Part shown: piece after piece, positions 36,567 to 49,600 of the stretch
Layout of the letters: each line of letters begins with the position of its first letter
How positions within the stretch are numbered: the stretch's first letter is position 1
Source of the DNA: Ceratobasidium sp. AG-K
Lineage: Eukaryota; Basidiomycota; Agaricomycetes; Cantharellales; Ceratobasidiaceae
NCBI GenBank assembly: GCA_037039685.1
Contig: JAWNGF010000012.1
Location: forward strand, 930,001-994,000
DNA: 64,000 nucleotides
Reading direction: 5' to 3'
The notes under the pieces: model-generated
What the model saw: the letters and a program-made list of their open reading frames with translations, nothing else
The model's database searches: none
Told to the model about the DNA's origin: nothing
Made by a program: the position numbers and the translations under genes

Positions 36567-36651
36567 GTCGTAGGCTGCGCCTGGGAGGAGAGTCACAACA
36601 CTGCTACAACACATTCTCAACTCCTATCTTCTGTTCACAACTACTTCTACC

Positions 36652-37231
36652 ATGTCCACTTCGCTCGATAACTTCAAGGGAAAGATAATCGTCATTGCTC
36701 AGGTAGATGCTCTCTTATCTTAGATGGGAGCTGCCACTGATAATTCTGTTAGTTTACGGCCCAGGATGGCCAAGCCGACAAGCTCGCATCGATTTTCAAG
36801 GAGATGCGGGCTCACTTCACCTCTGACGCCGATGCAGGTGGGTTTCATATAAGCAGGGTATTATGAATAGTGTATGATGAGCTCTTCCAGGCTGCTTGAC
36901 CTACCGTGTTAGTCGCAGTGGAAATGAATTCCTTGTTTTCGAAGAGTAAGTCCCCGCTCGTGGTTTGTGACTTTGCTGATCCTTGGGGTTCAGGTTCAAG
37001 GACGCAGCTGCGATTTCCGCGTAAGTATAAACCCAGTGATTGATTGCGCTAGCATCTTATGCTACCTACTGTAGGCACAACGAGGACCCTAAGCACGAGG
37101 CGTGGATGGGTGAGCTCAAAGGCGGTAACCTTCTTGCTGGGGTGAGTACAGGTGACATTGGGCTCGTAGTATGCTGACATACCTCATCCGTCTACTAGAT
37201 CCCCAAGATTTCCCTCTATGAGGAGCTTTAA
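36652..37231 (+). CDS. Small ABM-domain (antibiotic biosynthesis monooxygenase fold) protein
   Basis: Six short exons join in phase (101 aa): 36652-36702, 36765-36837, 36891-36945, 36994-37020, 37075-37141, 37199-37231. The protein reads like a single ABM domain: a first strand (FKGKIIVIAQ), a helix (ADKLASIFKEMRAH), GCLTYRVSRSG, FLVFEEFKD, AISAHNEDP and a last strand (PKISLYEEL). ABM proteins are small dimeric ferredoxin-like proteins; many are quinol or small-molecule monooxygenases, and others have no known activity. The substrate cannot be read from the sequence. A polyadenylation-like AATAAA lies at about 37304. The frameshifted copy at 58.4 kb shares the intron positions. Confidence 0.85.
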
Positions 37232-37610
37232 GCCTGCCACTGTCACGCTTGCGTTAGAATAGCTGCTTTTCGTCCAACTTGAATGTTATTAATGGCGTTT
37301 AGGAATAAATATGCTGTTTCAGGCACTGTGTTCAGTCTGGGAGGTGATTGAGTTATGATACCGGACCGATTCCCGCAATACTCGATACCCATGAGCACAG
37401 GCAAAATCGGGCGGCAAGTTGCTTGTATGCAGGGTTTGGTGAGAATGACGTCTTTGCGGCGCAGGTGACCGGCCACGTGATAGTTTCCGGCGCCCACACG
37501 TCATAGACGTCGTCATTGAGGAACGCCTCATTCGTCATTTCCAGGGATCAAAGTGAAAACTAAGTCGGGCTAATCACACAGTCAGAGTCGCTCGGGCCCT
37601 GTTCATTGAC

Positions 37611-37617
37611 TATAAAA
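37611..37617 (+). promoter_or_regulatory. TATA box of the CsbD-like gene
   Basis: TATAAAA preceded by GAC and followed by GCGGGGC, 85 bases before the start codon at 37696. A strong, TATA-driven promoter fits a small stress-type protein. Confidence 0.65.
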
Positions 37618-37695
37618 GCGGGGCCCCGAACCCCCTAGAGCACAAACCACCACCCCACTTCAACGACCCTCAAGTACTCTACTCTACTACTCATC

Positions 37696-38168
37696 ATGTC
37701 TTCTGAACCTAACCAGACCACTGGCCAATACCACTCCATCAAGGTTCGCCCGCTTTTTGTTCGATATTCGTACGAGCGTCTAAATAATGCCTCTTTAATA
37801 GGGTACTGTCGTTGAGGCCATCGGCAATGCCACAGGTGCTACTTCCTGGCAACAAAGCGGCAAGGAAGAGCACGCGGCTGGTATGTCTTGAAACCCCGCT
37901 GTAAGCACAAATGACTGACTTGAAATGTCAACGTGTCGTAGGCGAGGCCGAAATCAGCGCAGCCAAGGCCAAGGGCTACGTTGAGGGCACTGCGGACCGC
38001 ATTGAAGGCAAGAAAGACGCGATTGTTGGTGCCGTCACCGGTGACAAGGCGCAACAGGCTCAGGGGTGAGTACCAATAGCATTAATATATTCGGCTCCTG
38101 TCTAATTTTACGTCCACAGCAACCTGCAGCATGACAAGGGCGAGGCCAAACAAGAGGTCAACAAGTAA
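37696..38168 (+). CDS. CsbD-like small hydrophilic protein
   Basis: Four exons join in phase (99 aa): 37696-37743, 37802-37880, 37942-38065, 38120-38168. The protein is rich in Ala, Gly, Lys and Gln, with the [13 protein letters not shown] and [21 protein letters not shown] repeats typical of fungal CsbD-like proteins. These have also been called mismatched-base-pair and cruciform DNA recognition proteins. The family is stress-linked; its molecular role is not settled. It ends KQEVNK. No membrane segment or signal peptide is seen. Confidence 0.85.
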
Positions 38169-38339
38169 ATGATTGAGATGATTCCCTTGTGCTGTGATTG
38201 TAACTTAATACAATGAATACGATAATACATTCAATTATTTCATCAAACAAGAACAAAGTTCACCTTCAGCCCGAGCGACAAGCATAGACCTCCTGTGCCC
38301 CGAACGTGAGGCAGTCACAGCGTAACTGGAGGAAACGCA

Positions 38340-40516
38340 TTACTGTGCGTCGGCAGATGTAAAGTGAGTGATTTCGGGGTTCTCACCACACAAAGCAATA
38401 TGGGCGAGAAACGCCTCAGAGAGGTCAATGGTGGAAGTAGTTAGATCCGGTGTTGGCGCCTCAATCAGAGAGGCGTCGTCGGGCATAACGTCTTCCCAGC
38501 CCTGCGTGTGTAGTCTCATTCAGTGACAGAAAGATAATCTGGAGGCGACAATACTCACAGGCAGGGTGTTGCGTGATACAGTGTATACTGCTTCCTGAGG
38601 GTGATTCTCCAGCCACATAGAGTCTTGTGAAAACATTGCTCCGATCTTCCGGACCTGTTTAAGCTTCTCGTCGAGGACTTTGACGAAGCTCTTCCAGTCG
38701 CCCAAGTTACTCTCTCGGGCAGCAAGTGTGAATGCTCGGAGGAAATGGTCCCCATGCCTCCACACCGAATCTCTCCACGGACCTCGGGTGTCGCATGGGC
38801 AGCCCACAATTGAATCGTAGGCACTTTGGTCTTCCTTGCTCGAGGCGAATGTAATGAATATTGGAACGTTCGATGTTGCGGGATTTCTAGTCGCTGGATC
38901 ATTGAGGTCCCGAATGCTGACGCGCTGTTGCATAAAGCCTCCTGAGAAGCAGCTGGCGAATATCGAGAGGACAATGACGCCAGGTTTCGTACTTTTCCGT
39001 ACAACCGCTCCCACTCATCTGCAGTGATCCAGCCTGCTTGTAGGTCGTTGGGATGCTCATTCATAGGGGGGGCGATAGCGACCTTCTTGTCGGGACCAAT
39101 TTGGTATGCATGACCAGTAAATATGATCGCCCGTACGTCTCCTGCCTCCGCGTCGCTCAGGAAATCGGTGATACGATCTAACACAGCCCCAGCGTCGAAC
39201 AAATCTCCCATTAGAGACTCTACGGCATACCGACGCCGCCTAAATACCGATGAGAGTGACTTTGCATCAAATGAGACTCCACTGAGGGGCGCATTAAGCG
39301 AAGCCTGTCGATATATGCTTGTCTCGTAGCTGCTGCCAATGATTAGTAGTTTGCGTTCCCGCGAGTCGGCTGTGCGATACGTGCTGGGGGTGGTAGGAGT
39401 GCAAACAACCCAATCTTCAGCGCTTGCACTGGCATGAACGCTGTTCGGGAAGTCCCGATCCCGGCCCCAAGGAGGGAGATAGGGATCAATTGATGAACCG
39501 GTGGCTGAATACTGATCGACGGTCTCCTGGCGCTCGGCAAAGTCGAAGAGATCGCTGAGGCCATCGATGATGGTTCGGGCAGTTTGGATGCTCGAGCCCA
39601 ACGGGGGTTGGTGGGGGGTTGTGATGGTGCTGGAGGTGAGAGGAACAGGCGAATCAAAGAGTGGGGTTCTAGGGTCGAGTATCACTACTTGGGCAGAGTC
39701 GCGGGGCTCCAGGACACCGTGCGTTGGACGTGGAAGTGTTACAGAGCGGCGGAGAAGTGGTATGCGGGGTGGTGGAGACAGAATGAGTGAAGGTGGGACG
39801 TGGGAAACTTTTGGACTGGGAAGTGTCTCGCTGGCTGGCGTGTCGACATCTATGGTTATGTTGGTTTATCATCAGTTTCAATGTGCACGCAGCTTGTAGG
39901 GAAAGTAACTACCTCTGGGACTAAAAAGAGATGGGTTGCTATCACCGCTCGTATCCGATTTCCAATCACCACTTGGGTCATGGGCATTCTCAGGCGGTGC
40001 CTCGGGTAAGATGCTTAACCACCTGCTCCTGCCTAATGTTGGGCGAGGTCTGTTGGGCGGGGATCCGGGGTTTGGGGCGAAAGGGATCACCGTAGCTACA
40101 GAGTTGGCTACCGCCACTAAACGATCGCTGTAGGATCAGAATTTACTGCGATATGCCGATGTTCGATTTCACTTACGAGCGCTTAGAGTTTTGCCGTGTT
40201 CTCTGTTCTCGCCGCCCACCACCCATGGCCAATTGGAAGAACTTCCGGGTATATAACTGGTGAAGGTGCTGCGCCTCGCCATTTGCCCTTGCAATAGAGC
40301 GTTTGCGCTTGGAAGTCCATGAGGAATGGCATGTCCCCAGGCGAGTCCCATACGACCAAAGTGAGCGCCAATCCGACCTCCCGCAACAGCATCGATCGCT
40401 GGCGCGGAAGTGGCGATGGTAAACTCGGGCGGAACAAGCTCCTCCCAATTTTCATCGATGGCGCCGCCTGTGGTTGCGCGGCGGTGGTTTTTTCTTGTAT
40501 AGTATCTCCGAGACAT
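38340..40516 (-). pseudogene. Caspase-like (C14) protein gene with a frameshift
   Basis: Reading leftward, exon 39913-40127 (Pro-rich), exon 38559-39849 and a last exon 38340-38501 (ends HFTSADAQ) join by good GT-AG signals. The large exon holds a caspase-fold domain: RKLLIIGSSYE, a cleft with the likely catalytic His in IIFTGHAY (about 39110), and the Cys in LSIFASCFSGG (about 38950). The two lie in different frames: the frame changes at an A run (38993-38996 on the plus strand), and the exon length confirms that one base is missing or two are extra. The true start is unsettled: the frame from 40516 does not connect in phase with exon 2. It is either a recent pseudogene or a sequence error. 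The neighbour at 41.5-42.9 kb is the intact paralogue. Confidence 0.75.
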
Positions 40517-41459
40517 GGTTTTAGTGAATCGCGTACAGGGGAAGGGGGCTAGTAGCTCATGAAAGGCGTGGCCAAATTTTCCTAACAGCGTGTATAAGTA
40601 ATTTGAACCCGCGAGCGCCTCCTGGCTACATTGGGTTGCCTCGTTGAAGGGGCGTGTTCCGGATAATCCGAGGATAAATAACGTGAGACCCTTTTGCTAT
40701 AGTTGCTCAGGAGAGTGAGGCATGTCTACCGTAAGGTTATATACGCTTTTCTCCTTCAAGGGATCCCTGAACCGAGAGCAGGAGGCATCGAACTGGGTTC
40801 GAACGTAGATAAGCCCACCATACGTGTGAAAAGCGTTCGTCAAGACAACACAGATTGAAGTGAAGGTCCTTGTGCCTGAGCGCGCTCTGAGAGTATTTCG
40901 GGTTGTGCGTTTTGCGTAGTCCTAAACCCGACTATCGCGCCACCTATACGACAACACGTCCCTCGATATCGGAATTATCGCCAAACTTTAGCTCAGATTA
41001 CGGAACCAAGAGCGTGGGAACGACACTACCCAAAAGCCTAGTAGCTGAGGTCCCTCGTGATAAACCGCAGCCTGTTGAGTGACACAGAGACCAAAACGAG
41101 TGTTTGGGCAGGCGCGCAGAGCAAGTGGACTACAGTTATAAGCGTGAATATTTCCTACAGCCGATGAAGCTTGATCCAGAGATACTGGGGATGATCCAGA
41201 CAAGAAAAGAGCCTAGCCGGGTGTGGTGAAGAGCGAAGAAGAGGTTATCACGTGAGGACGAGGGCGGGCTCCACAGTCATTCACCTAAGCATCACTTGCG
41301 TCTGCAAATACCCCGCATACATTGTATACAATCCCGCGGTCAGTGAACATAAAAATAATTCAATTAATAAGTTATATGTTCCATGCGCCGCAAATAACTA
41401 ATCCACTGGAGAGGGAAGCACAAGGGAGAATCGCTAGAAACCAACATGACCCATCATCA
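40517..41459. other. Intergenic between caspase-like genes
   Basis: Mostly without features. A possible last exon of the right-hand caspase-like gene lies at about 41364-41405 (WISYLRRMEH, then TAA), used if the GTGAGT at the end of its main exon is a real donor, as it is in the paralogue. Confidence 0.4.
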
Positions 41460-42851
41460 TCAGGGAGCTGGCATTTGTCGTCCATAAATACTCACCGGCA
41501 TGTATCTATGCGAAAGGGCGATACAGGGAGCCTGTGGATTCCTAGCCAACCATATTTCTGGGGGATCTGATTCGCGCGGACTCAACGCAAAGTATTGAAG
41601 CGCAGCTCCTTCCCGGACATATGTAAACGTGTGCTGTAGTGCTCGAATAAAGCCATCCCAGTCGCGCAAATCTCTCCGGGTTACGACCGCTGCCAGTGCC
41701 CATAGGAATGGGTCGCTGCTGTGCCAGGCAGTAGGGGTAGAGACGGAAAGAGGAGGCGCCAGTAACTCATGCGAGAGCTCCGAAGCGCCGCTAGAGCTGA
41801 AGGAGACAACGACCGGCGCTTTTGGAGATCCAGCGATCTGCCTTTCGCTCAACCGGCTAAAATCCGGAAGAGTAACACAGTCCTGTAAAATCGCGCCAGA
41901 CATGCAAGTTGCAAAGATAGAAAGCACCACAACCCCCGCCTTGGCGTGATCACGAAGGGTTTTGTTCCACAGCTCGGATGTGATGGCATCCTCTGGGGCT
42001 TGACATCTTTGGGGAACGAAGGCGACTTGCCCCATTTCCCCGACTGGAATTGCGTGTCCCGTGAACACAATCGCACGTACGTCGCCTAAAACAGCAGAGG
42101 AAAGAAAGGATTTGACTCTCTGTATGATTTCTTCTCGACCAAAATTTCCTTGGATCATGGTCTGAACGGAATATCCTCGTAGCTCAAAGGCCGATTTCAA
42201 GTTATTGCTATCGTTCTCCACACCACCTAGCTGGGATAGCCGAAAAGATCTAGAAGCATTTGGGAAAACAAACTCGTTGTCTACCCCAATTATCAGGAGT
42301 TTCCTATCTCCGGAGGCGGTTTTATATGAAGATCGAGTTTCCTGCGGGCCAACTCTTAGATCGAGGATATTGGTGTATGTACGGCTTGTTTCTGCCACTC
42401 TGTTTGCAGTTTGCTCTTGAGGAGCAACTGGTCGAACAGTAGCCTGTGGCCCTTGCAATATTGGAACCGGAGAAGTGTGCTCGTTTCCAGGTAGGATGAG
42501 TGGAAGGGCTGAGTTGAATGCTTCAACTTTCTGGCATCTTGGACTGGGCGGGGGCACTAGGATCCTCGGGGGTCTTGGTCTTGGATTGGGTTGAACCCTA
42601 GGATTGATCGCTGGAACGTGGTCCTCTCGCCTGGGAGTTAGGGGCATGGGAACTGCATTGGCGAGCAAGATTAGCCATCGCGAATTATGAGGTAAGAGAG
42701 AGCTTCGAATTCTGCTCACCTCGCACGACGGGATCTGCAGACCCTGGAAGCAACCTGAGCCATGATCGATATGATGGATCGCGTGGTACGAAGCCGTTTG
42801 ACGCATTGGCCACTGAACGACTTGTTGACAGCGACGAGCTCGGGGGATCAT
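41460..42851 (-). CDS. Caspase-like (C14) peptidase-fold protein
   Basis: An open frame of 463 codons. After a Pro-rich N-terminal third comes the caspase-like domain: RKLLIIGVDNE, FTGHAIPVG with the likely catalytic His (about residue 275) and LSIFATCMSGA with the likely Cys (about residue 318). This is the metacaspase/caspase-like type that is expanded in Agaricomycetes; roles in regulated cell death or incompatibility are proposed for such proteins. The N-terminus may contain an intron (GTGAGC after PSCE to AATGCAG, 69 bases) that keeps the frame. The C-terminus may instead splice at a GTGAGT near 41500. Exact ends are thus less sure than the domain. Confidence 0.8.
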   Translation of the reverse strand: MIPRARRCQQVVQWPMRQTASYHAIHHIDHGSGCFQGLQIPSCEVSRIRSSLLPHNSRWLILLANAVPMPLTPRREDHVPAINPRVQPNPRPRPPRILVPPPSPRCQKVEAFNSALPLILPGNEHTSPVPILQGPQATVRPVAPQEQTANRVAETSRTYTNILDLRVGPQETRSSYKTASGDRKLLIIGVDNEFVFPNASRSFRLSQLGGVENDSNNLKSAFELRGYSVQTMIQGNFGREEIIQRVKSFLSSAVLGDVRAIVFTGHAIPVGEMGQVAFVPQRCQAPEDAITSELWNKTLRDHAKAGVVVLSIFATCMSGAILQDCVTLPDFSRLSERQIAGSPKAPVVVSFSSSGASELSHELLAPPLSVSTPTAWHSSDPFLWALAAVVTRRDLRDWDGFIRALQHTFTYVREGAALQYFALSPRESDPPEIWLARNPQAPCIALSHRYMPVSIYGRQMPAP

Positions 42852-44926
42852 GATGCTCGCAGCCTGGCTTAAGTCACTGCACTGGGCGAGCTAAATGTAA
42901 TAGATGACTTTGCTTTTAACGCTTATGAGTTGAATAAAGCTATCAAATTTGAGCTGAATGGTACTTACCAGTGTAAGTAACGCAGTAGTATTAAATTGCG
43001 ATGGGGGATATTAGCCTGGCGTATGGGGCGGACGTGGATCAATGGGAGAATTATAAAGCCTATGAGGGTGTACGGTTAGGCGATGACTGCACGCCTGGGG
43101 CGCGTGTTCATAGGCTAAATTAACGTAAACCTGTAGATTGCGCATAGGAATGCTCTCACGTACACGCGCTTGTACCAACGGCCTGGAGAATACTAGGGAT
43201 AAATGCGCCAAACCCAGCTCCATTATTAGGCTTACAACGTACGTGGTAATATAACAGAGTTGCTTCGATGTATAGCCTTAGCCATGTGCCTAGGGTATCG
43301 CAGGTCAAATCTGGTTACCACCTCCGCCCGCTAACACTGCGTTTCAGACTTACATCTCGGATTTTAGGACTGGAAGCGAAACTGAGTGAGCATCCTATTT
43401 GGATGCGAGTGAAACTGATTGTTCTTGTACCGCGATAGTAACTATGTGAAGAGCCGGGTGGCCGGGCCGTAGCTAGGTATGAATCATCGCCGAGGTGCCG
43501 CAAAGTCTAAATCGTTAGGGGCATCCCATAATTCTTAAACCTGAGCGCGAATCACGATCGTCAGAACCTTGCATTGGCACCGACCAGGGAATACAATAGC
43601 ACACTGGTAGTATTCATGGTCAGACGATTGGATTAGAGGAGAGTTAGCCATAAGTTGATTGCAGCCCAAACATTTCTCGGGTGCCCTCCCCCAATGTCAC
43701 TCAGCGGCATCAACACCTAGTAGTCCATGGAGAGCCTTTGCTAAACTGGAAACTCCGCCTAGTTGAGAAACCGGTGGGTGGTTTCCATAAAGCGGGGACG
43801 AATATGAGTGCCCATTTACACTCAACGAGGTTGAGCATCAATTTACCTGGTATTTCCGTGATCACTTGAGAGGTATCATCCTGTAACTGCTCAATGCGGC
43901 GGGCTGGAACTGGTCGTCGAATGAAAGGGAGTCAGCTTGGGACTGTGCGAATGTAAGGGTGGCCGCATCGAGCAAGACCATGATAATTCAATGCGTGCAC
44001 ACCGTGAATTAACTCACATTCGTGTGGTAAGACATAGCTCCCTGGAAATCTGCGTTGCCTTGGGTATAGATTCCGCTCAAGTGGCACTGATTACGATATG
44101 GTAAGCAGAGTGCCCGTTTTAGGAATATACAGTACCATGAATATCTACCTCGATTCGCCCACGTAACAACGATGGTCATAATGGTGTACTTCATGATGGA
44201 GCCGTAAGCGTGCAGAAGGACGAGGGCTGTCCCAACTGATTCAACCATGATATCCTATCTCCACGTTTCAGTCTCCTAGATTGGTGTCTATGTGAGATTT
44301 CGAGTATGTAGAAATAGGCATAATTATAGCAGCGGCGTACTGATGTCGATAAACTAAAGTGTTGGATTACGGGAGGTTGTGGGTGCAAGACAAATGCTTG
44401 ATTGGTCATACAGTCGTTAACCACACATAAACTAAACCCGAACCCGAGTCGGTGGGTCACGCGCGCCCAACCGCGTCATGAAGCGATACCCGAGTCATTG
44501 CGGGTATGCTTCGGTATCGAAATACTGGCTGGATGCATACATGAGAGTAAGTCTGGAGGATACTGGCTCGAGGGGTAGCGAGGGGGTCGTCTGGGTGAAC
44601 GAGACATCTTTCTTATATCTGGACTCGAACGGGGCATAGCCCTAGGTATGCAGAAAGGTAAGCTCGGGGTACCTTGACAGGATGACAGATCTGACAGGCA
44701 AGCGTCTAGATTCAGAATGCTCCTGTGAAATGGTCACTTAGGCGATGCATATACCTGAATTGCAACTTGAGGTCGATTTTCGAGGGTGAAATGCAATGGA
44801 AGGGGCATACGGTAGTACATTATACAAATAAAAGCCTAAATACGACACGAGTAAAGGCTAATCGTAGACATACGTAGCTCAAACTCTCAGGTCACATATG
44901 AAAATCGATGGACTAAGGTTATTACG
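42852..44926. other. Gene-poor stretch of about 2 kb
   Basis: Only short overlapping frames are present. A near-perfect hairpin (GAAGCGATACCCG and CGGGTATGCTTC) lies at about 44480-44512. Nothing else recognised. Confidence 0.45.
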
Positions 44927-45965
<1,039 letters not shown>

Positions 45966-46083
45966 GGTGGTCGATCAAAGTTCAGAAGAGGTAGACACGT
46001 GACCGTATTGGCTGCTGACTAGAGTACTAGCACTGATCGGTGATCCAAACCCAGAGCTCAACGACCATTGCTAGCGTGCCAGG

Positions 46084-47860
46084 ATGTCTTCTCTTCCCTC
46101 TTGGCCTCCCTCTCTTCAAGATGAGCAGTTGGAAGAAATTTCTACTCTTGCAACTACATGGGCTCTCGCTCACGGACTTGTTTATTTTCCTATTTCCCCT
46201 ACGGAAAGAGCGGCCGTAATTCATGCCCCATTTACTTTGCTTCCATCTCCGTTCCCTAGGCAACTATTCGAACGAGCTCAGTACATACAAAAGGCTTACA
46301 ATGTCTTATATTCGCGGATCGCCTTAGACTGGGAATTCTTAGATTCCGTGATGGGTGATGCCGGAGGCGTAAGCGATGTGGACGCATTCACCCAGGACCT
46401 ATGGAAAGCGTGGAAAAAAGTTAGAGATCTTCCCAATCAGCAGGTGAGAGTTTCATTACCAGTTATCTGACGCAGTTGTAAATGGTTCTAGTCCCTTCAC
46501 CTTGGGTTGTTTCGATCCGATTATATGTTACACCAAGTCAACGACACACTAGATATAAAACAGGTAGAATTCAACACCATATCATCTTCATTTGGCCCCC
46601 TTTCTCATCAGGTGTCTGCGCTGCACAAGTACGTACCTACGCCTTCGCTTCTTGGCACATCACTTACATCTGAGAACTATCTAGGTACCTATACGCTTCC
46701 ACCGGTTATTATGGCGTCTCCCATACTTGGACCCCGCAAACTTTCCCAAAAATGATACGCGACATGGCCTAGTTGAGGGCCTCGCGACTGCACATGGAAC
46801 ATACAACAACAAGTCGCGGTGCGAGCCTTTGATTGACTTATGAGGAACACCGTATTGACTACTCTCCAGGGCGGCAATATTGTTCGTGGTTCAGCCGAAC
46901 GAGCGAAACGCCTTTGACCAAAGATGGCTGGAGTATGAGCTCCTAGAAAAGTACGCACGTAGCTCGATATCGTATCCCACACTTACACTCGTCTCGAATA
47001 GACACGGTATCCATGTGATTCGACGCACTCTGGATTCACTTGCTTCTTGCGCAACTCTAGACAGTGACTCGAATCTACTGATTAGCTCACCCCAACTACC
47101 AAACTCTTCACTATCTGAGATATCGGTGATTTATTTCCGCGCCACCTATACTCCCACCGACTTCAAATCTCAAGCGGACTGGGACACTCGTATTCGACTG
47201 GAGCAAAGCCGTGCAATCAAATGCCCATCGTTGCCACTACAGCTCGCTGGAGGCAAGATGATTCAAGCCGTCTTAGCCGCCCCTGGTGTGTTAGAGCGCT
47301 TCATCGGCCAGTCAGACGAGGAGAAGCGATGGATTCCGGAAATCAGAAATAGCTGGATGGAGATGTGGCCACTCGCCTCATCGCCACAAACTACTACGTT
47401 TATTTCGTCCCTCGATACTTCCACAACTTCCGCCACTCCGAACCCAAAGCCCTCGGCGGGCCACTCCGGGATCACGCGGGCAGCCGAACTTTATTCCCAC
47501 CTCGTGCTCAAACCCCAGCGTGAAGGAGGCGGGAACAATGTTTACCATGAATCGATCCCACCGTTCTTGAAGAGCCTCGAGGCTAACCTGGAGGAAGCGC
47601 GCGCATGGATTGCCATGCGGTTGATTCAGCCGCCCAAGACAGGGAGCGAGAATTACCTAGTAAGCGCTGGTAGCGGTAAGGCGTCGAAAAAAGACACCGT
47701 TAGTGAACTCGGAGTCTTTGGGTGGTCGCTTTTCGGAGGAGCCGAAAAGTCAATTGACGAGAAGACTGTCGGGTGGTTGGTTCGGACCAAGGGAAGGGAG
47801 AGTGACGAGGGAGGCGTGGCCGTAGGATATTCCGTCATCGATAGCCTAGTGCTGGTTTAG
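46084..47860 (+). CDS. gsh2: Glutathione synthetase, eukaryotic type (one-base frameshift)
   Basis: Exons 46084-46443, 46492-46628, 46685-46812 and 46870-47860 encode a protein of about 538 aa that joins gamma-glutamylcysteine and glycine with ATP. Family motifs are FRSDYMLH, IKQVEFNTISSSFG, NAFDQRWLEYELLE and LVSNRHGI. Exon 3 is 128 bases where 129 are needed. Its first half (YASTGYYGVS) and second half (PYLDPANFPKND) lie in different frames; the change falls in the CCC run at 46720-46722, where a fourth C would restore the frame. Because this gene is normally essential for glutathione synthesis and the rest is intact, a sequence error is more likely than gene loss. Confidence 0.88.
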
Positions 47861-48439
47861 CACCTAAATATGTGAGATACATACTTCCACAACGAATGTT
47901 TCCCGCTGACAACGAATTATGCCTTGATTGGAATAGGTAAATAGATAATAAATAAAACTCAGAGGTATGCACTTGAGGATGCTTCAGTTCGGCAAACTCC
48001 AGTCCTGGCGTGAATGCGCATGGCCCTTCAGGCGACCGCAGCTGATCCACCCCAAACGGCATTCAATGTTATAAATCACATGCACTTTTATGTACGTCAC
48101 AGCACACAAGCAAACCCCGTAGCTAATACTTGATTTTATTCTCTATCAGCGGTAAAAGACTCGTCGAACTCGGTCCGAATAACTCGTCTTGCACCAGCAT
48201 GAGCCAACAGGGTTCTAAAATGCCTGTTCCGCGCTTCATACACGCGGCCGATTTCCACTCAGACAGCCTTGGGATAACGCTCATCGTTAAGCTCGCATAG
48301 GATAGCGTTGCCGCACTGAACGCGCGAGGTCGAGGAGTCGCCCCTATTCACGAAGTACAAATGACTATCCGGGCGCGATAGCACTGGCACCAACTCATTC
48401 GCCAGTTCCACTTGCCCAACAACACTAATCAGTCTCGAA
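47861..48439. other. Intergenic
   Basis: 3' flank of glutathione synthetase (AATAAATAAAA near 47946) and upstream of the next gene. Nothing else recognised. Confidence 0.5.
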
Positions 48440-49439
48440 ATGCCAGTGCATGCGGATATTGATGCCTTCTGGGCTGGGCTTCATCGCAAGTCAAAGACTC
48501 ATCCTGCCGACCCTTCGCATCGATCAGCCGATGGTACCTTACCGACACAAGGGAAGAAGAGATTCAGCGGGGTGCCCTTCATCAGAGAGAGGGTTAAATC
48601 TGAGATATTCAGTGCTTGTGAGTTAAATCTACACTTTGGAGTGTTAAGGCTAACCGATGATACAGGCGTAGGCGCCCCACAGTTGGCCACAACAATTGCG
48701 AAAGAAGCCGGAAAGAATCCGAGATCTGTGCCATTCCCGACAGCTGAACCCTACACACAGTCACCACCCACGAGCAGAGTACCTGGCACACCCACCGCCC
48801 CATGGCTTCGCTTGCTTGATTCAGATGGCGCACCCAAAGGTTACCTCGGGCAAAACGGTCAGTGGACAATGGATAACGAGTCTCGCAAACGCTCACCCTT
48901 TAGTCTTAGCCCCACGCTCAATCAGTTTCTCGCATGGTGTTGGCGTGGCTCACAGACAGCAGGCATCAACCCGGCCAGATCGCGCCCTTTCCGCGCCGCG
49001 CATGCCGGCTCCCATCCTGGAATCATACGACTTTAGCCATCTCGATCAGGAGCCACCAAGCAGCCCATACCAACTGCCAATGCCCGAGCCTGCACAACCA
49101 ATCACATTATTTTGTGAATCCCCGCTGCCCATGTCGACCTTTACACATTCAATGACCAATACTCGAATGAACACGTTTCAGTCGTTTGCGACTGACAACA
49201 CAGCCGGGAGCGCAGGGCTAGACACGCTCCTGGCCGATTTCGAGCGATATAATCGAGAACGTGCGCCAACGTCCAGCCTCACGATGTCCGATGATTCTTC
49301 GACGCCAACAGATTCTCCCAACGGCACGTTTGATAGTCGATCTCAGAGTCATTATGTACTAGGCCTCGCGCCGGGCGAACGGGAGTCCACCCTTCCAAAC
49401 CCTTTCCGTTCTTATGATCGTTTTTCGGTCCAGACCTAG
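48440..49439 (+). CDS. Hypothetical protein, Ser/Pro-rich
   Basis: Exons 48440-48617, 48666-48857 and 48904-49439 join in phase (301 aa). The introns have good donors (GTGAGT, GTCAGT) and a GCTAACC branch site in the first. The protein starts MPVHADIDAFWAGLHRK and later has a long low-complexity Ser/Pro/Thr-rich part (DEPPSSPYQ-like and DDSSTPTDSPNG), probably disordered. I do not recognise a domain. It may be the N-terminal part of the gene that follows, since a possible exon at 49601 is in a compatible phase, but a good connecting donor is not visible. Confidence 0.5.
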
Positions 49440-49600
49440 TCTGCTACACCAGCCTTTCTTCTGACTGGTCTTGACTGAGGTTTTGTTTCATCTTTTGTCT
49501 GCGGGTATGCAGTATCGATTTGGCCTCGTTCGGAATGTCGTGAAACAAATCTGGGTGTACACATGTAAATTATCTTGAATAATCAATTGTCCTTCCCTAG

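Noticed and set aside
40173..40448. Three overlapping minus-strand frames as separate genes
   Set aside because: They are alternative frames of one region, the unresolved 5' part of the caspase-like gene; only the frame ending in phase 2 at 40177 could splice to the next exon.
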